Positions 32,739-41,322 of a stretch of 64,000 nucleotides of DNA are shown one piece after another; within the stretch, counting starts at the first letter, position 1, and every line of letters starts with the position of its first letter. The stretch is from Nocardioides alkalitolerans DSM 16699. Its GTDB lineage: Bacteria; Actinomycetota; Actinomycetes; Propionibacteriales; Nocardioidaceae. Made by a program: the position numbers and the translations under genes. Location: positions 496,001 to 560,000 of the forward strand of contig NZ_AUFN01000010.1 in NCBI RefSeq assembly GCF_000426525.1, in the 5' to 3' direction. The notes beneath the pieces are model-generated. The model was given only the letters and a program-made list of their open reading frames with translations. It made no database searches and was not told where the DNA came from.

Positions 32739-32858
32739 GCGCCCTCCTCGATCTGCTCCCCGACCGGCTCCCCGCCTGCTCGTCGGCCCTCCGGCCGCGT
32801 CGATCGTAGGTCACATCCTGCCGCGCCGGCGGCGGGAGACCTCCCCCGGACCGATTTT

Positions 32859-32893
32859 CTTGACATTCGTCCAAACTCTTGACGAGCGTCAAG
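32859..32893. promoter_or_regulatory. probable TetR operator pair overlapping the SDR promoter
   Basis: A perfect inverted repeat CTTGACG-AG-CGTCAAG lies at 32878-32893. An imperfect copy, CTTGACATTCGTCCAA, lies at 32859-32874, so the centres are 19 bp apart. The TTGACG of the perfect copy could be the -35 of the divergent operon, with CATGGT (32903-32908) as -10 at 18-bp spacing, so repressor binding would block transcription. Confidence 0.65.
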
Positions 32894-32983
32894 TTTTCGC
32901 ACCATGGTGTGACCGGCGCCACAATCCGGCGCCTCCCGATCGACGACGACGCCCGCCCGGGCGTCGTGAGCAGAGGAGCTCCG

Positions 32984-33778
32984 ATGACCGATCTCGACCT
33001 GACCGGACGCACCGCCCTGGTGACCGGTGGCGCCCAGGGCCTCGGCGAGGGCATGGCCCACACCCTGGCCGCCGCCGGCGCGCGCGTGCTGGTCGCCGAC
33101 GTGCAGGACGACCTCGGGGCGAAGGTGGCGGAGTCGCTCGGCGACGGTCACGCCTTCACGCACCTCGACGTCACGGACGACACCCAGTGGGAGGCCGCGG
33201 TGGCCACCGCCGTCGAGCAGCTCGGCGGCCTCGACATCGTCGTCAACAACGCCGGCGTCGAGATCACCAGCCTGCTCGTGGACGTCGAGCCGGCCGCGGT
33301 CCGCAGGATGCTCGAGATCAACCTGCTCGGCACCACGCTGGGTCTCAAGCACGCGTTCCGCACGATGCGCCCCGGTGGCGCCGCCGGCCGCGGCGGCACC
33401 GTCATCAACGTCGCCTCGGTCGCCGCGACCATCGCCTTCCCCGGCATCGCCGTCTACTCCGCCACCAAGTCGGGGGTCGACCGGCTCACCCGGGTCGGGG
33501 CGATGGAGGCGGGCAAGCTCGGCTACGGCGTGCGCGTCAACTGCATCTGCCCCGGCCTCGTGCCCACCGCGATGGGCATCGGGCTCGCGAACGACGTGGC
33601 CGGCATCGGTCTCTTCGGGTCCGCCGAGGAGGCTGTCCAGGGCGTCGTCGACCTCACGCCCTCCGGCCGGCTCGGCGAGATCTCCGACATGACCGACGCC
33701 GTCCTCTTCCTGGCCTCCGACGCGTCGCGCTTCGTCAACGGCGTCGCGCTGTCGGTCGACGGCGGCATGGGCATGTGA
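32984..33778 (+). CDS. short-chain dehydrogenase/reductase
   Basis: 264 residues, classical SDR. The NAD(P) motif TGGAQGLGEG is at about 14-23, NNAG at about 87-90, the catalytic serine in NVASVAA and the YxxxK pair in YSATKSG (about 158-164). Dimer/tetramer in the cytoplasm is typical of the family. The ATG at 32984 follows AGAGGAGCTCCG. First gene of an operon with a DUF5938 protein and an AMP-ligase; it probably oxidises or reduces a hydroxyl or keto group of the acyl substrate. The aspartate after the second beta strand (VADVQDDL) favours NAD over NADP. Confidence 0.87.
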   Translation: MTDLDLTGRTALVTGGAQGLGEGMAHTLAAAGARVLVADVQDDLGAKVAESLGDGHAFTHLDVTDDTQWEAAVATAVEQLGGLDIVVNNAGVEITSLLVDVEPAAVRRMLEINLLGTTLGLKHAFRTMRPGGAAGRGGTVINVASVAATIAFPGIAVYSATKSGVDRLTRVGAMEAGKLGYGVRVNCICPGLVPTAMGIGLANDVAGIGLFGSAEEAVQGVVDLTPSGRLGEISDMTDAVLFLASDASRFVNGVALSVDGGMGM

Positions 33779-33844
33779 CCCGCCCGTCCCCGCCGCCCGT
33801 CCCCGCCGCCACTCCTCCACCGACCTCCCCAGCGAAGGAACACC

Positions 33845-34972
33845 ATGTCTGACAAGCCCGTCGTCGTGTACGGCGCCTCCGGCTACACCGGCCGCCTCAT
33901 CTGCGAGTACCTCCGGGAGTACAACGTCCCCTTCGTCGCCGCCGGCCGCGACGGCGACAAGCTCACCGCCTCCATGGCCTCGAACGTCGCCGGCATCGAG
34001 ACGGCCTCCTACGAGGTCGTCGAGGTCACGCACGACGTCGCCTCGCTCACCGAGCTCTTCCGCGGCGCCTCGGTCGTCTGCAACACGGTCGGCCCCTTCA
34101 GCAAGTGGGGCCCCGAGGTCGTCGAGGCGTGCCTCGCCGCCGGCGTCCACTACACCGACACGACCGGCGAGCAGGACTGGCTGATCACCTGCGACGAGAA
34201 GTACGGCGCCGACTTCGCGGCCGCCGGCCTGCTGCTCTCCCCCGGCATCGCGCACATGTACACCACCGGCGAGATCGCGGCGGAGGTCGCTCTGGAGCAG
34301 CCCGGTCTCGACACCCTCGACATCGCCGTGTTCTGGGGCGGCAGCCCGACCATCGCCTCGACCCAGACGATCCTCTTCAACGCCGCGCTGTCGAACGCCC
34401 ACTACCTCGAGCAGAACGAGTACGTCGCGTTCGACCCCGACGCGGGCCACTTCCACCTGGCGGTACCGGGCCAGCACGAGGTCGCCCTCGCCCTGCCGTG
34501 GGGCGGCACGTCCCACCCCGTCTGGTACCGACGCGACCCCCGGGTCGCCAACGTCCGCGCGCTCGGCGGTGTCTTCAACCGCGGCCTCATGCTCGCCGTG
34601 CCGCAGATCGTGGCCGGCGCCCTCGAGGCGACGAAGGACATGGATCCTGACGACAAGTACCTCGCACTCGCCGCGACGGCAGCCCAGGTGATGAGCCAGA
34701 TGCCGCCGCGTGAGAACCCGCGGCTCAACAAGTCGCTCGACTCGGCGCACGCCTCAGGACCGCTGGGTCGGGCGCACTGCGTCATCCACGGCAACCAGAA
34801 CTACAAGCAGACCGGTGCGCTGCAGGCGTACGCCGCCTACGCGCTGCTGCAGCAGCCCCCACGGCGGGTCGGCTTCGCATCGGGCTGCCAGGCGTTCGGC
34901 CACCGCGAGCTGCTCGGGGTGCTCCGGGGGTTCGGCCTCGTCAGCGACCCCGTCCTGACCGTGGAGCGCTGA
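33845..34972 (+). CDS. saccharopine-dehydrogenase-like oxidoreductase (DUF5938)
   Basis: 375 residues. N-terminal Rossmann motif VVVYGASGYTGRLICEYL (about 6-23), as in saccharopine dehydrogenase-like and trans-acting enoyl reductase proteins, with NTVGPFSKWGPEVVEACLAAG (about 79-99) and HYTDTTGEQDW following. The C-terminal DUF5938-like domain has no predicted membrane segment. Enzymes of this superfamily reduce C=C or C=N bonds with NADPH; the substrate here is unknown. Its ATG at 33845 follows GAAGGAACACC. It lies between SDR and ligase genes in the TetR-linked operon. Confidence 0.75.
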   Translation: MSDKPVVVYGASGYTGRLICEYLREYNVPFVAAGRDGDKLTASMASNVAGIETASYEVVEVTHDVASLTELFRGASVVCNTVGPFSKWGPEVVEACLAAGVHYTDTTGEQDWLITCDEKYGADFAAAGLLLSPGIAHMYTTGEIAAEVALEQPGLDTLDIAVFWGGSPTIASTQTILFNAALSNAHYLEQNEYVAFDPDAGHFHLAVPGQHEVALALPWGGTSHPVWYRRDPRVANVRALGGVFNRGLMLAVPQIVAGALEATKDMDPDDKYLALAATAAQVMSQMPPRENPRLNKSLDSAHASGPLGRAHCVIHGNQNYKQTGALQAYAAYALLQQPPRRVGFASGCQAFGHRELLGVLRGFGLVSDPVLTVER

Positions 34973-34976
34973 GCGC

Positions 34977-36515
34977 GTGCGACTGGTCGACTACCTCGAC
35001 AAGGGCGCGAGCCTCGACCCCTCGGCACCCTGCCTGACGACGGACGGCCGGTCGCTCGGCTACGCCGAGGTGCGGGAGCTCAGCTTCCGCATCTCGGCGG
35101 CCCTGGCCGGACGCGGCGTCGAGCCCGGCGACAAGGTCGCGATCCTGTCGGCGAACGATCCGGTCGCCTTCGCCTGCGTGTTCGGCATCAGCCGGGCCGG
35201 GGCGGTCTGGTGCCCCGTCAACCCGCGCAACGAGGCCGCGGAGAACCGCGAGCTCCTGGCCCTCTTCGAGTGCGGCACCCTCGTCTTCCAGGCCTCGTTC
35301 GCACCGCTGGTGGAGCAGATCCGCGGCGACCTCCCCCTGCTGACGACCCTGGTCTGCCTCGACGCCGACGTACCGGGCGCCCTGACCTGGACGCAGTTCC
35401 TGGCCGCCGCGCCGGCCGCGGAGGAGGGCGTCGACCGGCTCCCCGTCGACGACGTGGCCATGATCGTCGGCACCGGCGGGACGACCGGTCGCCCGAAGGG
35501 CGTGGTGCTGACGACCCGCAACCTCGAGGCGATGACGGCGGCGACGCTGATGGGCTATCCCTTCGAGGGCCGTCCCGTCTACCTCGCGCTCGCGCCGCTC
35601 ACGCACGCCGCGGGGGTGCTCTGCTTCCCCGTGCTGTCGCTCGGCGGCGAGGTCGTGATCATGCGGACCCCCGACGTGGGCGCCTTCCTCGACCTCGTGC
35701 CGCAGCACGGCGTCACCCACACGTTCCTGCCCCCGACGCTGGTCTACCTGGTGCTCGACTCCCCCGCGCTGGCGACGACGGACCTCTCCTCGCTGCAGTG
35801 CTTCTGGTACGGCGCCGCGCCCATGTCGTCGGCGCGACTCGAGGAGGCACTGGGACGCATCGGTCCCGTCATGGCCCAGCTCTTCGGCCAGACCGAGGCA
35901 CCGATGATGATCTCGACGATGGCCCCGGCCGACCACTTCCGGCCCGACGGGTCGGTGGCGGTCGAGCGGCTCTCCTCGGCGGGCCGGCCCTCACCGCTCG
36001 TCACCGTCGCCGTGATGGCCGACGACGGCACGGTCCTGCCGACCGGGCAGCCGGGCGAGATCGTCGTGCGCGGCTCGCTCGTCATGCGGGGCTACTACCG
36101 CGACCCGGCGGCCACCGCCGCGGCCTCGGCCCACGGCTGGCACCACACGGGCGACATCGGGTTCCTCGACGAGGCCGGCTACCTCCACATCGTCGACCGG
36201 GCGAAGGACATGGTGATCACCGGCGGCTTCAACGTCTACTCGACCGAGGTCGAGCAGGCCGTGATGCAGCACCCGGCCGTGGCCGACTGCGCGGTGGTCG
36301 GCCTGCCCGACGAGAAGTGGGGCGAGCGGGTCGTGGTCGTGCTGCAGCTGCGGCCCGGTCAGACGCTCGAGCCCGACGAGCTGCGAGCCTTCGTGAAGGC
36401 ACGGATCGGCAGCGTCAAGACCCCGAAGCAGGTGGAGGTGTGGGAGGACCTCCCGCGCTCGAAGGTCGGCAAGGTGCTCAAGACCGACATCAAGCGGACG
36501 CTCCGGACCCCCTGA
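34977..36515 (+). CDS. acyl-CoA ligase / AMP-dependent synthetase (ANL family)
   Basis: 512 residues. ATP-binding P-loop GTGGTTGRPKGVV (about 164-176), FWYGAAPMSS with the A4-A5 region QLFGQTEAPMM (about 301-311), the hinge GDIGFLDEAGYLHIVDRAKDM (about 393-413), and the C-terminal lysine in RSKVGKVLKTDI (K about 502). It activates a carboxylic acid to acyl-AMP and then to acyl-CoA. GTG start at 34977, 4 bp after the upstream stop. Together with the SDR and DUF5938 protein it suggests a short catabolic or modifying pathway for an unusual acid under TetR control. Confidence 0.87.
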   Translation: MRLVDYLDKGASLDPSAPCLTTDGRSLGYAEVRELSFRISAALAGRGVEPGDKVAILSANDPVAFACVFGISRAGAVWCPVNPRNEAAENRELLALFECGTLVFQASFAPLVEQIRGDLPLLTTLVCLDADVPGALTWTQFLAAAPAAEEGVDRLPVDDVAMIVGTGGTTGRPKGVVLTTRNLEAMTAATLMGYPFEGRPVYLALAPLTHAAGVLCFPVLSLGGEVVIMRTPDVGAFLDLVPQHGVTHTFLPPTLVYLVLDSPALATTDLSSLQCFWYGAAPMSSARLEEALGRIGPVMAQLFGQTEAPMMISTMAPADHFRPDGSVAVERLSSAGRPSPLVTVAVMADDGTVLPTGQPGEIVVRGSLVMRGYYRDPAATAAASAHGWHHTGDIGFLDEAGYLHIVDRAKDMVITGGFNVYSTEVEQAVMQHPAVADCAVVGLPDEKWGERVVVVLQLRPGQTLEPDELRAFVKARIGSVKTPKQVEVWEDLPRSKVGKVLKTDIKRTLRTP

Positions 36516-36521
36516 GACGCG

Positions 36522-36555
36522 ACGCACCCCCGGCCGGAGGGCTCGGGGGTGGCGT
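36522..36555. terminator. bidirectional terminator between the ligase and bL37 genes
   Basis: ACGCACCCCCG (36522-36532) pairs with CGGGGGTGGCGT (36544-36555) with one bulged base and an 11-nt loop, between two convergent stops. Confidence 0.65.
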
Positions 36556-36578
36556 GGTGGTGCGGGTGCTTCTCGCGC

Positions 36579-36653
36579 TCAGGCGTTGGGGCGCTTGCCG
36601 TGGTTCGCGCCCTTCTTCTTGCGAGCGCGGCGCTTGCGGCCGGTCTTGCCCAT
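36579..36653 (-). CDS. small actinobacterial ribosomal protein bL37
   Basis: 24 residues, MGKTGRKRRARKKKGANHGK then RPNA. It is almost entirely basic and ends with the ANHGKRPNA signature of bL37, the small large-subunit protein found in mycobacterial ribosome structures and related to the AURKAIP1/mS38 C-terminal domain family. The ATG at 36653 follows CAGGAGGAACGCC, a strong ribosome-binding site. It lies just after rsrA, the same place as in mycobacteria. Too short for most ORF callers and easily missed. Confidence 0.93.
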   Translation of the reverse strand: MGKTGRKRRARKKKGANHGKRPNA

Positions 36654-36721
36654 GGCGTTCCTCCTGGTGTCTGCGACGACTCGCAGGTCGGTCTCCCGCG
36701 GGCCATCGGGCATTCTCGCAG

Positions 36722-36760
36722 GTTCCGCGGCCTGCCACCAATCCGGTGGGGGCCGCGGAC
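36722..36760 (-). terminator. hairpin terminator after rsrA
   Basis: GTTCCGCGGCC and CCACC pair with GGTGG and GCCGCGGAC across a short loop (AATCC), with small bulges, directly after the rsrA stop at 36766. It separates the sigR-rsrA transcript from bL37. Confidence 0.55.
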
Positions 36761-36765
36761 CCGCG

Positions 36766-37068
36766 TCACTCCGCGATGCGGATGCGGACTTCCTGGATCT
36801 GGAGCAGCACGCGCTGCCGCAGCGCGTCGGGAGCGGACTCCCGGCACGAGCGGGCGACGACGGCCTTCACGGTGCGCTCGAGGTCGTACTTGCGCAGGCA
36901 GGGACCGCACTCGTCGAGGTGGGCCTGCACGACCGAGCAGTCGTCGGCGTCCAGCTCGTTGTCGATGAAGTAGATGATGCGCTCGAGGAAGTCGGCGCAC
37001 TCCTCCGCGCTGCCGTCGAGGGGCGCCTCGGGGCGACCGGCGCCGGGGTGCGAGTGTCCGGTGCTCAC
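36766..37068 (-). CDS. rsrA: mycothiol-linked zinc anti-sigma factor RsrA
   Basis: 100 residues, a ZAS-domain protein. The zinc and redox motif H50-x3-C54-x2-C57 is in [14 protein letters not shown]24, C44 and a cysteine near 75 (ARSCRE) are further thiols. In Streptomyces RsrA and mycobacterial RshA, oxidation of the HxxxCxxC cysteines releases zinc and frees SigR/SigH. The GTG start overlaps the sigR stop (GTGA), the normal order. Cytoplasmic protein with no membrane segment. Confidence 0.92.
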   Translation of the reverse strand: MSTGHSHPGAGRPEAPLDGSAEECADFLERIIYFIDNELDADDCSVVQAHLDECGPCLRKYDLERTVKAVVARSCRESAPDALRQRVLLQIQEVRIRIAE

Positions 37069-37781
37069 CGTGCGGCCTCCTTCTGCGTCGCCGCGCCGAC
37101 GGTGGCCGTCGGGAGCAGATCGTTGGTGCGGACGTAGTCGGCCAGCATGTCGCGCAGCTGGCGACGGCCGCGGTGCAGCCGCGACATCACGGTGCCGATC
37201 GGGGTGTCCATGATCTCGGCGATCTCCTTGTAGGGGAATCCCTCGACGTCGGCGAGGTACACCGCCATCCGGAACTCCTCGGGCAGGCGCTGGAGCGCGT
37301 CCTTCACCTGGCTGTCGGGGAGGTGCTCGAGCGCCTCGTGCTCGGCCGACTTCAGGCCGACGGACGTGTGGGACTCCGCCCGGGCGAGCTGCCAGTCCTC
37401 CACGTCCTCCGCCATCGACTGCTGCGGCTGCCGCTGCTTCTTGCGGTAGGTGTTGATGAAGGTGTTGGTGAGGATGCGGTAGAGCCAGGCCTTGAGGTTC
37501 GTGCCGGGCCGGAACTGGTGGAAGGAGGAGTACGCCTTGGCGAACGTCTCCTGCACCAGGTCCTCCGCGTCGGCCGGGTTGCGCGTCATGCGCATCGCGG
37601 CCGAGTAGAGCTGGTCGAGGAACGGCAGGGCGTCACGCTCGAAGCGTGCGCCGCGCTCCTCGTCGGTCTCGACCGCGTCGGCGGTCCCCGTCGTCTCTGT
37701 CATCGTCGTCGAGCGTACTCCGAGCACGTCGAACCCGGTCCCGGCTCCGACCGCCACCGGTCGCTCCTCGCACACCAGCAT
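37065..37781 (-). CDS. sigR: oxidative-stress ECF sigma factor SigR/SigH, long isoform
   Basis: 238 residues from the ATG at 37781, which has a perfect AGGAGG site 5 nt upstream; a second start at 37703 ([11 protein letters not shown]) would give the 212-residue short form. Region 2 ([38 protein letters not shown]) and region 4 ([26 protein letters not shown]) are complete. The SigR-type promoter at 37814-37839 lies about 26 nt before the long start, so induced transcripts should encode the long form. In S. coelicolor a longer, unstable SigR isoform made from the SigR-dependent promoter shuts the response off. The extension here contains one cysteine (MLVCEERP). Confidence 0.9.
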   Translation of the reverse strand: MLVCEERPVAVGAGTGFDVLGVRSTTMTETTGTADAVETDEERGARFERDALPFLDQLYSAAMRMTRNPADAEDLVQETFAKAYSSFHQFRPGTNLKAWLYRILTNTFINTYRKKQRQPQQSMAEDVEDWQLARAESHTSVGLKSAEHEALEHLPDSQVKDALQRLPEEFRMAVYLADVEGFPYKEIAEIMDTPIGTVMSRLHRGRRQLRDMLADYVRTNDLLPTATVGAATQKEAAR

Positions 37782-37813
37782 CCGTACCTCCTCGTATCGC
37801 GTCGCTCCGTCGC

Positions 37814-37839
37814 AACGACGACACCCCCGGGGCTATTCC
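37814..37839 (-). promoter_or_regulatory. SigR/SigH-type autoregulatory promoter
   Basis: On the minus strand GGAAT (37835-37839) is followed after exactly 18 nt by GTT (37814-37816), the full SigR/SigH consensus GGAAT-N18-GTT. The start site falls about 8 nt further on and the long SigR start codon about 26 nt beyond that. Confidence 0.85.
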
Positions 37840-37857
37840 GGCGGGGCGGGAGGCGAC

Positions 37858-38550
37858 TCAGCCGACGACCTCCCGCACGATCCACTCCAGCACCGTCTCG
37901 ACGACGACCCCGAGCGCCTCCTCCTGCGTCAGCGCACCGGAGCGCAGCACCTTCATGCCGTGGTCCGCGCCCGGTACGACGGCCAGGTCGAGGTCGGCGG
38001 GCAGGTCCGCTGCCTCGAGCTCGTCGGGACGCCCCATGGCGTCGCGCTCGCCCTGGACCACGAGGAGCGGGACCCCGGCCCCGGCCAGCTCCGGGCGACG
38101 GGACCTCTCGGGCCGGCCGGGCGGGTGGAGCGGGAAGGCCAGCAGCACCGCGCCCACCGCGCCGAGGTCGCTCGCGCAGCGCGCCGCGGAGCGCGCCCCC
38201 GCCGAGCGACCGCCGAGCACGAGCGGCACCGCGCGGTCGGCGTCCGGCAGCGCGGCCACCCCGGCGACCAGGCCGACGTCGAGGGTGGCGGGCGGCGTCG
38301 CGACCTTGCGCCCGGCCACGTGCCATGGCTGCTCGAGGCGCACGACGGTGATGCCCTGGTCGGGCAGCGCGTCGGCGAGGGCCTCCAGGTCGGCCGAGGC
38401 CACGCCGTTGCCCGCCCCGTGGCCCAGCACGAGGCACGCGACCGGGTCCGTCGCGGCCCGGCGGTGCAGCCGGCCCTCGCCGTACGGCGTCGGGAACGCC
38501 ACGACCTGGTCGCGGGGGTCGCGGGGGTCCCCGGTCTCGGCGGGAGGCAC
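37858..38550 (-). CDS. alpha/beta hydrolase (KANL3/Tex30-type, dienelactone hydrolase-like)
   Basis: 230 residues. The nucleophile elbow is GGRSAGA (about 118-124, serine nucleophile), the acid lies in VQGERDAMGRP and the histidine in PGADHGMKV near the C-terminus. VLGHGAGNG near residue 43-51 is the oxyanion loop. The family contains small cytosolic esterases and hydrolases of unknown substrate. The start is taken as GTG 38550, 2 bp after the stop of the SRAP gene, so the two form an operon. A longer reading upstream overlaps that gene and is rejected. Confidence 0.78.
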   Translation of the reverse strand: MPPAETGDPRDPRDQVVAFPTPYGEGRLHRRAATDPVACLVLGHGAGNGVASADLEALADALPDQGITVVRLEQPWHVAGRKVATPPATLDVGLVAGVAALPDADRAVPLVLGGRSAGARSAARCASDLGAVGAVLLAFPLHPPGRPERSRRPELAGAGVPLLVVQGERDAMGRPDELEAADLPADLDLAVVPGADHGMKVLRSGALTQEEALGVVVETVLEWIVREVVG

Positions 38551-38552
38551 CG

Positions 38553-39302
38553 TCAGGCCTCGCCTTCCGCGGGCAGCGGGTCGACCAGGTGGGGCCCGTC
38601 GTTGCGCACGTTGGAGACGGCCTTCGACACCGGGAACGCCTCGAGCCGCCCGGGCAGCGCGGGCTCCAGGAGCTCGAGGAGGTCGGGGCCGGCCGTGACG
38701 GTGGGGTCGAGCCAGTCGGCCCAGTCGTCGCGGCCGACCATCAGGGGCATCCGGTCGTGGATGCGCCCCAGGTCGTCGGTGGCGTCGGTGGTGATGACGG
38801 TCGAGGTCCAGCGGAAGCGGTCCGGGTCGTCCTCGTCCTTCGTGGGGTCGCGCCAGATCTCGTAGAGACCGGCCATGGCCAGCACCCCGCCGTCGGCGGG
38901 GCGGATGAAGTAGGGCTGCTTGACCGGCTTGCCGGCCTTCGTCTGCTGCTCCGTCACGTACCACTCGTAGTAGCCGTCGGCGGGCAGGATGCAGCGTCGC
39001 GACGCGAAGGCCTTCCGGAACGCAGGCTTCTCCGCCACCGTCTCGACCCGGGCGTTGATCATCCGGGAGCCGATCTTCGGGTCCTTGGCCCAGGAGGGCA
39101 CGAGTCCCCAGCGCAGGGCGCGGAGCTGGCGTCGTACCGCCTCGTCGTCGCCCTTCGGCGGCCGCTCGAGGATCGCGTAGACCGGGTCGGTCGGCGCCAC
39201 GTTCCAGCTGGGCTCCGGCGTGGTGGCGAGCACGGTCTCGGCCACGTCGAACTCGTCGACGAGGTCGTCGGGCTCACGGCTCGAGGCGTAGCGACCGCAC
39301 AT
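38553..39302 (-). CDS. yedK: SRAP-domain DNA-protein crosslink protein (YedK/HMCES)
   Basis: 249 residues. C2 directly after the start methionine is the thiazolidine-forming residue, with N34 in WNVAPT, a glutamate in ADGYYEW (about 108-114) and a histidine in GRIHDRMP (about 187-194), the complete SRAP active site. The protein binds abasic sites in single-stranded DNA at replication forks. Probably leaderless: TAACCT ends 6 nt before the ATG, consistent with processing that exposes C2. The M. tuberculosis counterpart is Rv3226c, also next to aroA and rsgA. Confidence 0.9.
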   Translation of the reverse strand: MCGRYASSREPDDLVDEFDVAETVLATTPEPSWNVAPTDPVYAILERPPKGDDEAVRRQLRALRWGLVPSWAKDPKIGSRMINARVETVAEKPAFRKAFASRRCILPADGYYEWYVTEQQTKAGKPVKQPYFIRPADGGVLAMAGLYEIWRDPTKDEDDPDRFRWTSTVITTDATDDLGRIHDRMPLMVGRDDWADWLDPTVTAGPDLLELLEPALPGRLEAFPVSKAVSNVRNDGPHLVDPLPAEGEA

Positions 39303-39308
39303 GCCGCC

Positions 39309-39314
39309 AGGTTA
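39309..39314 (-). promoter_or_regulatory. -10 element of leaderless SRAP transcript
   Basis: TAACCT on the minus strand ends 6 nt before the ATG at 39302. Confidence 0.6.
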
Positions 39315-39401
39315 GACGCCCGGAGGCCGGGCGTGCGCGGCTCGCGCCCTCCCCCTCGCGGGTCTACTGCGCATCTGGCGCGATCGTGTAGGAAGGACGC
39401 C

Positions 39402-39926
39402 ATGACCGTCACGCGACTGATCGCCCGCCCGCTGCTCGCCTCGATGTTCGTCGTCGGCGGGTTCAACGCTCTGCGCAACGCCGAGGCGATGGCCCCGAAG
39501 GCCGCCAAGGTGACCGACAAGGTCGTGCCCAAGGCGCAGGGAGCCGGCCTCCCGCTCCCCGACAACGCCGTGACCCTCGTGCGCATCAACGCCGCCGTCC
39601 AGATCCTCGCGGGCGCCGCCCTGGCGACGAACCGCTCGCCGCGCCTCGCCGCCGGTGTCCTCGCGGCCTCGCTGGTGCCGACCACCGTCGCCGGCCACCC
39701 GTTCTGGGAGGAGAGCGACACCACGGCGAAGAGCCTCCAGCTCACCCAGTTCGTGAAGAACGGCTCGGTGCTCGGCGGTCTGCTGCTCGCCGCCGTCGAC
39801 ACCGACGGCAAGCCCGGCCTGGCCTGGCGCGCGCGCCGCGCCGCCAAGGACGCGAAGCGCGAGGCCGCCGTGCTCACCAAGACGGCCCGCCGCGAGGCCA
39901 AGCTCGCCAAGGCCCAGCTCACCTGA
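39402..39926 (+). CDS. DoxX-family membrane protein
   Basis: 174 residues. Three or four membrane segments: [17 protein letters not shown] (about 8-24), [16 protein letters not shown] (about 60-77), [17 protein letters not shown] (about 82-98), and [10 protein letters not shown] (about 122-133). HPFWEESD and [10 protein letters not shown] are typical DoxX features. A long basic coiled tail ([25 protein letters not shown]) follows, and is probably cytoplasmic. The ATG at 39402 follows GGAAGGACG. Function is uncertain; DoxX relatives are tied to redox balance and in mycobacteria to a superoxide dismutase complex. Confidence 0.78.
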   Translation: MTVTRLIARPLLASMFVVGGFNALRNAEAMAPKAAKVTDKVVPKAQGAGLPLPDNAVTLVRINAAVQILAGAALATNRSPRLAAGVLAASLVPTTVAGHPFWEESDTTAKSLQLTQFVKNGSVLGGLLLAAVDTDGKPGLAWRARRAAKDAKREAAVLTKTARREAKLAKAQLT

Positions 39927-39974
39927 GACCCGCTCCGCACGAGCCTGGCCGCAGCCGGGGACGCTCGCGCTCGG

Positions 39975-39980
39975 TACCCT
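39975..39980 (+). promoter_or_regulatory. -10 element of leaderless aroA transcript
   Basis: TACCCT followed by 7 nt and the GTG at 39988. No ribosome-binding site fits between. Confidence 0.65.
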
Positions 39981-39987
39981 GCCGACC

Positions 39988-41319
39988 GTGACGTCCTCGG
40001 CTGCTGCTCCCGGCCCCTCCCTCCCCGCGCCCGCCGACCCCTGGCCCGCGCCCCGGGTGGTGCGGCCGGTCGACATCGTCACCTCCCTGCCGGGCAGCAA
40101 GTCGCTGACGAACCGCGCCCTGGTGCTGGCCGCGCTCGCCGACGGGCCGTCCGTCGTACGTCGGGCACTGCGCTCGCGCGACACGCTCCTCATGGCGCAG
40201 GCGCTGACGTCGCTCGGCTCGACCGTCGACACCTCGGGCGACGACTGGACGGTCACCCCTGGCCCGTTCGACCGTGACGCCGCCGTCGACTGCGGCCTCG
40301 CCGGCACCGTGATGCGCTTCGTGCCCCCGATCGCCGGCCTCTCCACGGGCAGCGTGGCCTTCGACGGCGACGCCCACATGCGCAAGCGTCCCGTCGGCGA
40401 GATCCTCACGGCGCTGCGCGGGCTCGGGGTCGACGTGCATGACGACGAGCGCGGCGCCCTCCCCTTCACGATCGCCGGCACCGGGTCGGTCCGCGGCGGC
40501 ACCGTCGTCATCGACGCCTCGGCGTCGTCGCAGTTCGTCTCGGCCCTCCTGCTCGCGGGCGCGACCTACGAGCACGGCGTCGACGTGCGCCACGACGGCA
40601 AGCCGATCCCGTCGCTGCCCCACATCGAGATGACCGTGTCGATGCTGCGGGCCCACGGCGTCGACGTCGACGACAGCGACGCCGACCGCTGGGCGGTCGC
40701 GCCGGGCCCGATCCACGCGGCCGACCACCTCATCGAGCCCGACCTCTCCAACGCCGGGCCCTTCGTCGCGCTCGCCGCCGCGACCGGCGGCACCGTCACC
40801 GTGCGCGACTGGCCGACCACGACCGACCAGGCCGGCGACGCCCTGCGCGGCATCCTCGCCGCCATGGGCTGCGACGTGCGGCTCGACGACGACGGGCTCC
40901 ACGTCACCGGGCCGGAGCGGCTCACCGGCGTCGACCTCGACCTGCACGACGTCGGCGAGCTGACCCCGGTCGTCGCCGCGCTCTGCGCCCTCGCCGACGG
41001 CCCGTCGCACCTGCGGGGCATCGCCCACATCCGCGGCCACGAGACCGACCGGGTCACCGCGCTCGCGACCGAGCTCGCCGGGCTCGGCGCCGACGTCACG
41101 GAGCACCCCGACGGGCTCTCCTTCCGGCCCGCGCCCCTGCACGGCGGGGTGTTCCACACCTACGCCGACCACCGGATGGCGCACGCCGGCGTCGTCGTCG
41201 GGGCCGCCGTCGACGGCGTGCTGGTCGAGGACGTCGCCACCACCGCCAAGACGTTCCCCGACTTCGCCGGCGCCTGGACGCGCGTGACCGACGGCGCCAC
41301 GCGCCCGGCCGGGGCCTGA
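39988..41319 (+). CDS. aroA: 3-phosphoshikimate 1-carboxyvinyltransferase (EPSP synthase)
   Basis: 443 residues. PGSKSLTNR at 35-43, the LAGTVMRF loop (about 100-107), the GDAHMRKRP motif (about 128-136), a catalytic aspartate in LSNAGPF-like and HETDRV regions (about 252-258 and 349-354) and DHRMAHAG near the C-terminus. The enzyme joins phosphoenolpyruvate and shikimate 3-phosphate in the sixth shikimate step. The GTG start is directed by a leaderless promoter. A 3-bp gap separates it from rsgA. Order SRAP-aroA-rsgA matches M. tuberculosis Rv3226c-Rv3228. Confidence 0.95.
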   Translation: MTSSAAAPGPSLPAPADPWPAPRVVRPVDIVTSLPGSKSLTNRALVLAALADGPSVVRRALRSRDTLLMAQALTSLGSTVDTSGDDWTVTPGPFDRDAAVDCGLAGTVMRFVPPIAGLSTGSVAFDGDAHMRKRPVGEILTALRGLGVDVHDDERGALPFTIAGTGSVRGGTVVIDASASSQFVSALLLAGATYEHGVDVRHDGKPIPSLPHIEMTVSMLRAHGVDVDDSDADRWAVAPGPIHAADHLIEPDLSNAGPFVALAAATGGTVTVRDWPTTTDQAGDALRGILAAMGCDVRLDDDGLHVTGPERLTGVDLDLHDVGELTPVVAALCALADGPSHLRGIAHIRGHETDRVTALATELAGLGADVTEHPDGLSFRPAPLHGGVFHTYADHRMAHAGVVVGAAVDGVLVEDVATTAKTFPDFAGAWTRVTDGATRPAGA

Positions 41320-41322
41320 GCC

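Noticed and set aside
33779..33844. Short direct repeat CGCCCGTCCCCGC between the SDR and DUF5938 genes
   Set aside because: It is only two copies in a low-complexity GC-rich spacer and overlaps no other signal.
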